From Halobaculum saliterrae (GTDB taxonomy: Archaea > Halobacteriota > Halobacteria > Halobacteriales > Haloferacaceae): a DNA stretch of 64,000 bases. The notes beneath the pieces are model-generated. The model was not told where the DNA came from and did no database searches. It worked only from the letters and a program-made list of their open reading frames with translations. The number at the start of each line of letters is the position of its first letter. Position 1 is the stretch's first letter. The translations under genes and the position numbers were made by a program. The stretch lies in assembly GCF_009831625.1 (NCBI RefSeq), contig NZ_WUUS01000005.1, forward strand, positions 186,001 to 250,000, given 5' to 3'. This document shows positions 43,149-50,866 of this stretch, in pieces.

Positions 43149-44714
43149 CTACTGCGCCGCGTCCGCGACCCGGCGCATCAGCGCGTCCGGCGACTCGGCG
43201 GGGTCGGCGTCGCGGCCGCGGAGGGAGGCGGCGTCCTCCGGCGCGCGGTCGCTGTCGGGGACGACGACCGTCTCGTGGTCGGCGACCCGCAGCGCCGCCC
43301 GGTGGAGGTCCGATCCGACGGGGGTGTTCACGTCGATCACGAGCGGCTGACGCGTGAGTCGAGCGGCGACCGAGCCGTAGCCCGCCACCTGGGCGCCCAT
43401 GCGGTCGGTCGCGCCGGCGAAGGCGCCGACCGCGTCCTCGGCGCGCTCGCGGTAGGCGTCCTCGCCCGTCAACGCCGCCAGATCGAGCAACGCGTCGGCG
43501 AACTCGACGACGCCGTCGATCGGACGGAGCGGTCGGTCGAGCAGTCCGGGCCCGGACGCGGGGCCGTCACGGAAGGCTCCCTCGTCGCCGAGGACGTCGA
43601 TCCCCCGGTCGGCGACCGCACGGGCGACCTCGACGCCGTCGCCGAGCACGGACTCCGCGGTGCAGAACGCGGTCGTGACGCGTCCCACGTCCTCGAGGAG
43701 GTCCGCCTCGGCGTCGTCGGCGTCGAGGTGTCGGACGGTGCCGTCGTCGTCGACGAGCGTCTCGCGGAGGTACGCGAGCGTGTCCTCGGCGGACCGCCGC
43801 GCGGACTCGTCGTCGGTGTACGCCGCGAGCGTGAGCAGCGCGTCCGCCGCGAGGGCGTTGCCGCCGGCGTACGCCGTGAGGTCGGTTCGCTCGCCGTCCG
43901 GGCCGACGCTGGCGCCGTAGGCGAACCCCGACCAGAGCTCGGCGTCGAGGAACGCGTGGACGGACTCGGCCGTCTCGCGGTAGGACTCGTCGCCGGTGTA
44001 GAGGTAGGCGTTGGCGAACGCGCGCAGGACCCCGGCGTCGTCGGCGAGGAGTTTCTCGCGGGCGGGGTTCGACCAGTCTCGCGCGCCGGCGTACCGGAAG
44101 ACGCCGCCGTCGTCGTCGACGAGGTTGCGTTCGATCGCGTCGAGCGTCTGCGTGGCCTTGTAGCGGTCGCGCTTGAGCGCGAACTCGACGGTCCGTGGCA
44201 TGGGGAACTTCGCGTCGTCGCCCCAGCCGGCGAAGTCCGGGTCCCATTGCGCGTCGAGCTGGCCCGCGAGGTGCTCCTCGATAGCGTTCGTGACCGGCCC
44301 GCCGGGGGTGTCGTTCCCGGCGAGCGCGCGCGGGACGCGCCCGGCGTCCTCCCCGCGTTCGTCCCACGTCTCCCGGACGCGGTCGAGCACCGACCGGAAG
44401 CCGTCGGGTCCGAGGTACGTCGCGCCGGTGAGCAGTTCGCCCGACGGGGTCGTGAACACGGTCGAGGGGAACCCGCCCATGTTGTACCGCTCGCGGACGC
44501 GGGGCTCGCGGTCGACGTCCACCTTCACCGGGACGAAGCCGTCGTTGACGTTGGCCGCGATGCGCGGCTCCCCGAACGTCTCGACGAGCATCCGGTGGCA
44601 GTCGTCGCACCACGTCGCCGTGAGAAACAGCAGCACCGGTCGGCCCGTTCGCTCGGCCTCCGCGAGGGCGTCGGCGCTCCACTCGCGCCACTGGACGCGC
44701 GTGTCGTCTGTCAT
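43149..44714 (-). CDS. Thioredoxin-like DUF255/YyaL family protein
   Basis: 521 residues. The N-terminal thioredoxin-like domain has a CxxC active site, TWCDDCHRMLVE (C36-D-D-C39), and the cis-Pro region GGFPSTVF. A long alpha-barrel follows (about 130-500) of the YyaL/spermatogenesis-associated protein 20 type, with repeats such as ADDAGVLRAFANAYLYTGDE and YAGGNALAADALLTLA. Family function is uncertain; the C-terminal part resembles N-acylglucosamine epimerase-like barrels. The protein is slightly shorter than bacterial homologues (about 650-700). Start MTDDTRVQWREW at the ATG 44714. Confidence 0.85.
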   Translation of the reverse strand: MTDDTRVQWREWSADALAEAERTGRPVLLFLTATWCDDCHRMLVETFGEPRIAANVNDGFVPVKVDVDREPRVRERYNMGGFPSTVFTTPSGELLTGATYLGPDGFRSVLDRVRETWDERGEDAGRVPRALAGNDTPGGPVTNAIEEHLAGQLDAQWDPDFAGWGDDAKFPMPRTVEFALKRDRYKATQTLDAIERNLVDDDGGVFRYAGARDWSNPAREKLLADDAGVLRAFANAYLYTGDESYRETAESVHAFLDAELWSGFAYGASVGPDGERTDLTAYAGGNALAADALLTLAAYTDDESARRSAEDTLAYLRETLVDDDGTVRHLDADDAEADLLEDVGRVTTAFCTAESVLGDGVEVARAVADRGIDVLGDEGAFRDGPASGPGLLDRPLRPIDGVVEFADALLDLAALTGEDAYRERAEDAVGAFAGATDRMGAQVAGYGSVAARLTRQPLVIDVNTPVGSDLHRAALRVADHETVVVPDSDRAPEDAASLRGRDADPAESPDALMRRVADAAQ

Positions 44715-44864
44715 ACCCGGGTTCGGAGGCGCCCGAGGGTAAAGTCGGCGTTCGCGGACGGTCGAGCGCTCCCCGGTGAGGGCGGTCACCGGACGGTCGT
44801 CCGTGGGCGGCAGAACCGCTCGAGCCACCGGACACGCGACCCACGGGGGCACCCTCCAAAAGGG

Positions 44865-44870
44865 CTATAC
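44865..44870 (+). promoter_or_regulatory. TATA box of fxsA
   Basis: CTATAC located 23-28 bases upstream of the ATG at 44893; implies a leaderless transcript. Confidence 0.5.
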
Positions 44871-44892
44871 ACCGCCCTCGGGTACTCCGGGT

Positions 44893-45504
44893 ATGCGCAT
44901 CCGGGTTCGCTACCTGCTCGTGGCCCTGCTCGCGATCCCGCTGGCGGACGCGGCGTTCCTGCTGTGGGTGGCGACGAACCTCCTCACGGCGGTGCAGACG
45001 GTCGCGCTGGTGGTTCTCACTGGACTGCTCGGGATGCTTCTCGTGCGCGCCGAGGGGCGCCACACGCTTCGGGCCGTCCAGCGGAAGCTCGCGACGGGCG
45101 AGGTGCCGACGGGCGAGGTGCTCGACGGCGGGCTGTTGATCGCCGCGGGCGCGTTCCTGCTCACGCCCGGGCTGGTGACAGACGCGATCGGGTTCCTGCT
45201 CGCGATCCCGGCGACGAGGTACCCGATCCGGGAGCTGCTTCGCCGCTACGTCGTCGTGCCGTACGTCGACTCGCGGATGGACGGCTTCGCGACGGGTGCG
45301 GTCTGGACGAGCGGGTTTCCGAATGCGGACACGACGGGCGGCGACGCCGCGAGCGGGAACGGAACCGCCGGGTCCGCGGGGTTCGGCGGCGGGGCGAGAG
45401 CCGCCGACCGCGACGCGGCGGACGCCCCCGACGACTCCGTCGTCGACGTCGACTTCGAGGAGGTCGACGAGGGGGACGACGGGAACGCCGAGCGCGAGCG
45501 GTGA
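44893..45504 (+). CDS. fxsA: FxsA family membrane protein
   Basis: 203 residues with the FxsA core in the first 120: two N-terminal helices (about 6-46, VRYLLVALLAIPLADAAFLL then TVALVVLTGLLGMLLVRAEG), an amphipathic RxxxxxL region, a re-entrant helix LLIAAGAFLLTPGLVTDAIG and a final IPATRYPIRELLRRY. FxsA in E. coli limits F plasmid exclusion of phage T7; the cellular role in archaea is unknown. The acidic C-terminal tail (about 135-203, Gly/Asp-rich) is longer than in bacteria. Confidence 0.87.
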   Translation: MRIRVRYLLVALLAIPLADAAFLLWVATNLLTAVQTVALVVLTGLLGMLLVRAEGRHTLRAVQRKLATGEVPTGEVLDGGLLIAAGAFLLTPGLVTDAIGFLLAIPATRYPIRELLRRYVVVPYVDSRMDGFATGAVWTSGFPNADTTGGDAASGNGTAGSAGFGGGARAADRDAADAPDDSVVDVDFEEVDEGDDGNAERER

Positions 45505-45659
45505 TCGGTCCGGCCGCAGAACGCGGTGGCGCCTCCGACCGCGCCGCCGTCCGTCGACGGGAGACAGTGACTGCTTCCCGTGCAACCGCATGACGTGGCG
45601 GTGATGCCGAACGGAAACGCTTAACCAATCCCTTCCACTACTCGAAAATGCGCTCGCCT

Positions 45660-45733
45660 GGGCCAATAGCTCAGTCAGGTTGAGCGCTCGGCTGATAACC
45701 GGGAGGTCCACGGTTCAAATCCGTGTTGGCCCA
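45660..45733 (+). tRNA. tRNA-Ile (GAT)
   Basis: 74-base cloverleaf. Acceptor stem GGGCCAA/TTGGCCC with discriminator A, D-arm GCTC/GAGC, anticodon stem CTCGG/CCGGG with loop CTGATAA (anticodon GAT, codons AUU/AUC), and T-arm CACGG/CCGTG with loop TTCAAAT. No encoded CCA. A CTTAACC promoter element lies 34-40 bases upstream (45620-45626). The AUA-reading isoleucine tRNA would be the substrate of TiaS, but is not in this window. Confidence 0.96.
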
Positions 45734-45742
45734 TCCAAGGTA

Positions 45743-45789
45743 TCACCGGCCCTTAGCCGGTGAGAATTGGGCCACTGGCTCCCCAGCCA
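45743..45789 (+). terminator. Two hairpins immediately after tRNA-Ile
   Basis: Ten bases after the tRNA, a perfect 8-bp stem TCACCGGC-CCTTA-GCCGGTGA (45743-45763) is followed by TGGCT-CCCC-AGCCA (45776-45789). No T-run follows, so these are not a standard archaeal T-rich terminator. They could be a transcript-end structure, a processing site or a small RNA (inference). Confidence 0.4.
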
Positions 45790-45863
45790 CCCAATTTCCG
45801 CGTTCCAGCACCGTCGAGACGTCCGTCCGTCCGTCCGTTCGTACACTCTCGACTCGAGCGGGA

Positions 45864-47138
45864 TCAGAACCCCTCGCGGAGGAACGGATCCGTCACCGGA
45901 AACGCGTCCGCGAGCGCGGCCCGCACCGCATCGCGTTCGACGTCGACTGCGCCGAGTTCGATCAGTCTGTCGATCCCGTGAGAGCCGACGACCAGTCGCG
46001 AGAACGCGCCGATGTCGAGCGCCACATCGGCATCGGTATCGGCGGCGACCCGCTCGACGGTCCCGCGTCCGTCGACGACGCGCAGGCGGACACGTCCGTC
46101 GTTCCACTCGCAGATGTCGTCGTCCACGTCGAACACGAGCGTCGTCTCGACGTCCTCGGGGTACGCGACCGCCCCCAGTGCCGCCTCGACATCCACGACG
46201 CGGGCCATCGGGCCGGGTCGGATCTCCGTGTCGGCGGCCCGCGGGTCGTCGAGCTCGTCGAACAGCCGGACGTCCGCCGGACCGGCGAACCGGACCCGCT
46301 CCACCTGTGAGTCGTGGTTGCGACAGAAGCGCAGGAGGTGCCCGCGCGCCTCGCGGTCGACGTGGGCGAACTCGTTCACGGCCATCGTTTTCCCCTCCGT
46401 CTCGTCCCCGTCGACGACCGTGTAGACGACGTATCCGCGGAGGTCGCCGCCGCGGTCGCCGTCGGTCCATCCGTACACGTACGGGTCGGTGTCCCGCGAC
46501 CGGAACACCCGCAGTCGCCACCAGTCCTCGCTCCGATCGAGACGGAACCCCTCGTTCGCCCACTCGTCGTACACCGCGTCCAGACGTGGCCAGTCGTCCT
46601 CGCCGAGCCGCTCGAACGAACCCGCGGGATCCGGACACGCGCCGGTCAGCGCGTCGGGCGAGACGGTGACCCGCGTGTAATTGCAGATCCGCTCGTACCC
46701 GAGCTGTCGGTAGAAGGAATACTTGAAGGGCCACAGTGCGGCGAACGCGACGCCGTCGTCCCGCAGTTCGCGGTGAACGTGGCCGAGGAGCGTGCGGACG
46801 AGCCCCCGGCGACGGGCCTCCGGCGGCGACGCGACGGCCGCGATCCCCGCCACGTCGCGAACGTCGCCCCGTACCCGCGCGGAGAAGTCGTAGTACCCGC
46901 AGACGACGGTGAGGTCGTCCGCCTTCGGATCGGCTCGTTCGGCCGCCTCCGGGTCGCGCTCGTCTGTCGGGTCGAGATCGTCCAGATCGGGGGCGTCGTA
47001 GAGACCTCTGGGGTGAAACGACGCCGGCCGATCGGGCCCCGTCGGCTGGTAGTTCGGGCCGCGTTCGGGCGAGAACGCGTACACGAGGACGTCGCCGAGG
47101 GTGTTCTCGTGCGCGTCGGGGATCTCGCGGTAGTTCAT
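45864..47138 (-). CDS. Eis-like GNAT acetyltransferase with SCP2-type C-terminal domain
   Basis: 424 residues in three parts, as in Eis enhanced-intracellular-survival proteins. These are a GNAT domain (about 1-160; IAAVASPPEARRRGLVRTLL is the acetyl-CoA loop), a second degenerate GNAT domain (about 170-300) and an SCP2-like C-terminal domain (about 310-424; ALDIGAFSRLVVGSHGIDRL). Bacterial Eis acetylates aminoglycosides and other lysine-like amines; a haloarchaeal substrate is unknown. An Asp-rich insert at about 48-75 is unusual for the family. Ends at FLREGF, the conserved Eis-type C-terminus (…P.C.D.F/REGF). Confidence 0.87.
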   Translation of the reverse strand: MNYREIPDAHENTLGDVLVYAFSPERGPNYQPTGPDRPASFHPRGLYDAPDLDDLDPTDERDPEAAERADPKADDLTVVCGYYDFSARVRGDVRDVAGIAAVASPPEARRRGLVRTLLGHVHRELRDDGVAFAALWPFKYSFYRQLGYERICNYTRVTVSPDALTGACPDPAGSFERLGEDDWPRLDAVYDEWANEGFRLDRSEDWWRLRVFRSRDTDPYVYGWTDGDRGGDLRGYVVYTVVDGDETEGKTMAVNEFAHVDREARGHLLRFCRNHDSQVERVRFAGPADVRLFDELDDPRAADTEIRPGPMARVVDVEAALGAVAYPEDVETTLVFDVDDDICEWNDGRVRLRVVDGRGTVERVAADTDADVALDIGAFSRLVVGSHGIDRLIELGAVDVERDAVRAALADAFPVTDPFLREGF

Positions 47139-47281
47139 GACACGACCGGGTCTCCGCCGAGGGAAAGCGTTTGTGACGCCGTGAGATCGACACCCACGCC
47201 GCGGGTGGAAGCGTCCCCGTCTCGGATCCGCTCCCCGCGTCGGACCGCGGGGTTCTCGGTACTGGAGTCCCCAGCGGGAGT

Positions 47282-47626
47282 ATGAGCGACGACACGAGGC
47301 TGCGCGACCGGGTCACACGCGACCGCCTCCTGCTCGCGACGGTTCTGGTCGTCGGCATCGCCGGGACGGGGGTCGTCCGTCGACAGCTCGGGCTCCTCGG
47401 CTTCAATGGACTCGGCCGGCTCGTGTTCATTCTCGGCTACGGGCTCACCGTGTTCGCCGTCTGGTACGGCTGGATCCGGCCGCTCGACATCACCGGGCCG
47501 GACGCCGATCGCGACGTTCCGCCCTCGGAGTCGTCGTTCGACGCGTCGTCCGAGGAGGAGTCCGGCGACGGTGGCGACGATCCCGCCGGCAGTTCGTCGA
47601 CGCCCTCGACCGAACGAACCGGGTGA
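47282..47626 (+). CDS. Small hypothetical membrane protein
   Basis: 114 residues with two hydrophobic helices (about 15-30, LLLATVLVVGIAGTGVV; 44-64, LVFILGYGLTVFAVWYGWI) and an acidic Ser-rich tail. A haloarchaeal-type small membrane protein, no family recognised. ATG at 47282 is divergent from the Eis-like gene. No TATA box is obvious at the expected distance. Confidence 0.6.
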   Translation: MSDDTRLRDRVTRDRLLLATVLVVGIAGTGVVRRQLGLLGFNGLGRLVFILGYGLTVFAVWYGWIRPLDITGPDADRDVPPSESSFDASSEEESGDGGDDPAGSSSTPSTERTG

Positions 47627-47786
47627 CGGACCGGCCGATCGGCTCGGCGCCGATCCCGAACCGGTTCCGACGCCGCCGATCAGGCCGACGGGCGCCCACC
47701 GATGCCACCGCCTGTCACGGCGGGGGAACGCTAACGAGCGAGAACGGAACGTTAATGCGGCGCCCGTGGGGAACCTCAGACAAGAG

Positions 47787-48035
47787 ATGATCCCGCTCCA
47801 GATCGTCGACAGCTTCCTGCTCCCGTACAACGTCGGACAGGCGCTGCTGCTCGGGTTCGTGCTGACGACGCTCGCCACGCTGCCGGTGTCCCGAAAGGCG
47901 ATGGCGCTCAACACGATGCTGTTCGGCGTGATCTTCCTGCTGACGCCACAGTCGCTCGTCCCGGTTCACTATCTCTTCCTCGGCATCGTGCTCGTCGTCG
48001 TCGGGCCGCTCGTGTTCGTGGCCTCGCGACGGTAG
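47787..48035 (+). CDS. Small conserved membrane protein
   Basis: 82 residues, starting MIPLQIVDSFLLPYNVGQAL and almost wholly hydrophobic, with two to three helices (about 16-36, 42-55, 58-78) and a basic end VASRR. I do not recognise a domain name but the pattern is that of a conserved haloarchaeal short membrane protein. A GTTAATG element about 33 bases upstream may serve as promoter. The open frame from 47406 overlaps the preceding gene and is not used. Confidence 0.65.
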   Translation: MIPLQIVDSFLLPYNVGQALLLGFVLTTLATLPVSRKAMALNTMLFGVIFLLTPQSLVPVHYLFLGIVLVVVGPLVFVASRR

Positions 48036-48142
48036 TCAACGGCCGTCCGACTCACGCGTACGTCCCGGACGCCTTCGAAACGGAGCGCCGGACGCTCGCC
48101 CCGAACGTCATCCTTTTGCCCGCCGCGCCGGACTCACGCGGC

Positions 48143-49021
48143 ATGGTAACCGCCCGCGCACCGGCGACCAGCGCGAACCTCGGGAGCGGCTTCGACACGT
48201 TCGGTGTCGCGCTCTCGCATCCGGCCGACACCGTCTCGGTCGAGCGAGCGGCCGAGACGACCATCGAGGTGACCGGAGCGGGCGCCGATTTCATTCCGAC
48301 CGACCCCGAGAAGAACGTGGTCGGGGCCGTCGCCGACGCGCTCGAGGCGCCCGCCCACATCCACATCGATAAGGGCGTGCGTCCCTCCTCGGGGCTGGGG
48401 TCCTCCGCCGCCTCCGCGGCCGCCGCGGCGGTCGCACTCAACGAGTTGTACGACCGCGGCTACGGCCGCCACGATCTCGTCCCCGTCGCCGCCGAGGGTG
48501 AGGCGGTCGTCTCCGGCGAGGCCCACGCCGACAACGTCGCCCCGGCGCTGCTGGGGGGGTTCACGATCGTCCGGAGCGACGACGGCGCGACGAGCGTCGA
48601 GACGAACCTGTCGCTGGTCGCCTGCCTCCCGGAGGTGGTCGTCTCCACGCGCGACGCCCGCGGGGTCGTTCCGGACTCCGTATCGATGGCCGATCACGTC
48701 GAGACGGTCGGCAATGCCGCGACGCTCACGGCCGGGATGTGCCGATCCGACCCCCGGTTGGTCGGGCGGGGGCTCGACGACCCGGTGGTCACGCCTGCGC
48801 GTGCGGACCTCATCACCGGCTACGCGGGTGTCAGGGAGGCAGCGCTGGCGGCCGGCGCGACCGGCGTCACCGTCAGCGGCGCCGGACCGAGCGTGCTTGC
48901 GGTGTGCGAGCCGGGACGTCGGCGCGCCATCGCCTCGGCGATGGTCGAGGGGTTCGCGGACGCCGGCGTCGGCGCGCGGGCGTACCAGACGGCGGTCGGC
49001 GACGGCACGAGGGTGCTGTAG
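48143..49021 (+). CDS. thrB: Homoserine kinase
   Basis: GHMP-family kinase phosphorylating homoserine to O-phosphohomoserine, the substrate of threonine synthase. 292 residues. The phosphate-binding loop is PSSGLGSSAASAAAAAVALN (about 82-101), the N-terminal block ARAPATSANLGSGFDTFGVA, and the GHMP C-terminal motif GVTVSGAGPSVLAV. The ATG at 48143 (MVTARAPA) is chosen over earlier codons because a T4 element lies 26-29 bases upstream and the family begins there. It is unlinked to thrC, 43 kb away in this window. Confidence 0.93.
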   Translation: MVTARAPATSANLGSGFDTFGVALSHPADTVSVERAAETTIEVTGAGADFIPTDPEKNVVGAVADALEAPAHIHIDKGVRPSSGLGSSAASAAAAAVALNELYDRGYGRHDLVPVAAEGEAVVSGEAHADNVAPALLGGFTIVRSDDGATSVETNLSLVACLPEVVVSTRDARGVVPDSVSMADHVETVGNAATLTAGMCRSDPRLVGRGLDDPVVTPARADLITGYAGVREAALAAGATGVTVSGAGPSVLAVCEPGRRRAIASAMVEGFADAGVGARAYQTAVGDGTRVL

Positions 49022-49060
49022 ATCGACGCCTCCACGTGGCACGGCCGGCGAACGCGAGGC

Positions 49061-49534
49061 TCACTCCAGTGCCCGCTCTGCGAAGCGCTCTCTGACCTCC
49101 GGCTCCGGAACCTCGCAGGACTCTTTCCGTCCGAACACGTCGTACCGGTAGGCGGCGACCACGTCGTAGACGGCGTCGCGAACGCCGAGGGGGACGCGGC
49201 GCAGTTCCCACGCGAGCCGCCAGGGGAGGCCGAGCCTCCGGGCGACGCGCAGCGCGGCCGTCGACTTCCGGTACGTGTCGTCGCCCTCGACGAGCACGAA
49301 CGAGTCGTGGTCCTCGGTCGGGAGCCCACGCTCGCGCAACAGCGCCTGTCCGACCGGTGACTCCAGCGGCGCGAACCGGAACACGCCCTCGGCGTCGTGG
49401 CGGACGAGAAACCGGATCGCCCCGTGACAGAGGTTGCAGACGCCGTCGAACAGGATCACCGGGTGTCGGTGTGGATCGACGCCCGCCAGCGGGTCGTCGT
49501 TCGACGCCACGTCTGAGTCTCCGTCCTCGCTCAC
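49061..49534 (-). CDS. DCC-family thiol-disulfide oxidoreductase-like protein
   Basis: 157 residues from a GTG at 49534 (VSEDGDSDVASND). It carries the DCC (YuxK) hallmark VILFDGVCNLCHGAIRFLVR (about 28-47, thiol pair C35 and C38) followed by FRFAPLESPVGQALL. A C-terminal WELRRVPLGVRDAVYDVVA segment is also conserved in the family. The thioredoxin-like role is predicted from the CxxC. A TTGAAAC promoter element about 27 bases upstream of the GTG favours that start; a second GTG at 49510 is possible. The upstream open frame to 49681 is not coding-like. Confidence 0.82.
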   Translation of the reverse strand: MSEDGDSDVASNDDPLAGVDPHRHPVILFDGVCNLCHGAIRFLVRHDAEGVFRFAPLESPVGQALLRERGLPTEDHDSFVLVEGDDTYRKSTAALRVARRLGLPWRLAWELRRVPLGVRDAVYDVVAAYRYDVFGRKESCEVPEPEVRERFAERALE

Positions 49535-49799
49535 AGGGGCCGGTAGGACCCCCGCGGGTTTCAACGCCGCGGCGACGAGCGTCACGGTCGCGGTGGCGAA
49601 CAGGCGACACGAGGCGCGTCGGCGGACACCGGCCGTGTCCGCGACGCTTGGTTTCCGCCCGCGGAACGGCGTGTCGCACACCCGCGTGCGCTCCGCGGCC
49701 CGTTTCAGATCACTGCGGTCGCTCGGCTCTGGTCACGGGATCGAATATAACTGCTCGTACGGCCGAGCGGGGTCAGCAGTGGGGGAGCGGGGACCGGGA

Positions 49800-50708
49800 T
49801 CAGACGCCGCGGCCCTGCAGCTGCTCCTCCTCGTCCATCTGGTCGTTCGCCTGCCCGGCCATCCCCTTGCCGGGGGACTTGGCGATCTCCTTCAGCGTCT
49901 CGGGGTCGTCGTAGTTGTTGACCGCCTCGACGATCGCCTCGCCCATCGCGGGCGGGTTCTCCGCGCCGAAGATGCCCGAACCGACGAAGATGCCGTCGCA
50001 GCCGTGCTGCATCATGAGCGCGGCGTCGGCGGGCGTCGCGATGCCGCCGGCGGCGAAGTTGACGACGGGGAGGCGACCCATCTCGGCGGTCTCGTGGACG
50101 AGCTCGCGGGGCGCGCCGTGCTCGCGGGCCCACTCGTCGCGCTCCTCGTGGGCCATCCCCGAGAGCTGGCGGATGGCGCGCTGGATGTTGCGCTGATGGG
50201 TGACCGCCTGGTTGACGTCGCCCGTACCGGCCTCGCCCTTCGTCCGGATCATCGCCGCGCCCTCGTCGATGCGCCGCAGCGCCTCCTGAAGGTTCCGGGC
50301 GCCGCAGACGAACGGCGCGGTGAACTCGCGCTTGTCGATGTGGTAGCGCTCGTCGGCGGTCGTGAGCACCTCCGACTCGTCGATCATGTCGGCGCCGGTG
50401 GCCTCGAGGATCTGCGCCTCGGCGGTGTGACCGATCCGCGCCTTCCCCATCACCGGGATCGACACCTCGTCGATGACCTCCTCCAGCTTCCCGGGGTCGG
50501 CCATCCGCGCGACGCCGCCGCGCTTGCGGATGTCGGCGGGGACGGACTCGAGGTGCATCACGGCGACCGCCCCTGCGTCCTCGGCGATCCGCGCCTGCTC
50601 GCGGCTGACGACGTCCATGATCACGCCGCCCTTCTGCATCCGCGCGAAGCCGCGCTTGACCAGGTCGGTCCCGCGTTTGAGCTCCTCCAGATCGGTCTCC
50701 TCGGTCAT
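49800..50708 (-). CDS. pdxS: Pyridoxal 5'-phosphate synthase lyase subunit
   Basis: Makes PLP from ribose 5-phosphate, glyceraldehyde 3-phosphate and ammonia from PdxT. 302 residues, a TIM barrel with the active-site lysines in [11 protein letters not shown] and [11 protein letters not shown]. Other family phrases are [25 protein letters not shown] and the C-terminal [21 protein letters not shown]. The glutaminase partner PdxT is not adjacent. A minus-strand GTTACG element about 25-30 bases upstream is the likely promoter. PLP is needed by ThrC in this window. Confidence 0.95.
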   Translation of the reverse strand: MTEETDLEELKRGTDLVKRGFARMQKGGVIMDVVSREQARIAEDAGAVAVMHLESVPADIRKRGGVARMADPGKLEEVIDEVSIPVMGKARIGHTAEAQILEATGADMIDESEVLTTADERYHIDKREFTAPFVCGARNLQEALRRIDEGAAMIRTKGEAGTGDVNQAVTHQRNIQRAIRQLSGMAHEERDEWAREHGAPRELVHETAEMGRLPVVNFAAGGIATPADAALMMQHGCDGIFVGSGIFGAENPPAMGEAIVEAVNNYDDPETLKEIAKSPGKGMAGQANDQMDEEEQLQGRGV

Positions 50709-50866
50709 GTGATCTAATTCGGTTGTGCGTACGTAACGGTTGTCCTTTCGCGGGCGCGTGCGCCCGATGGCGTCCGATCTCGGGTGTCCACGGACGTCCG
50801 ACAGCGTGGGAGACAGTTTCAGGGGAGTCGGGCAGAACGAGGCGGAGGCGGGTGCCGACGACCGAC

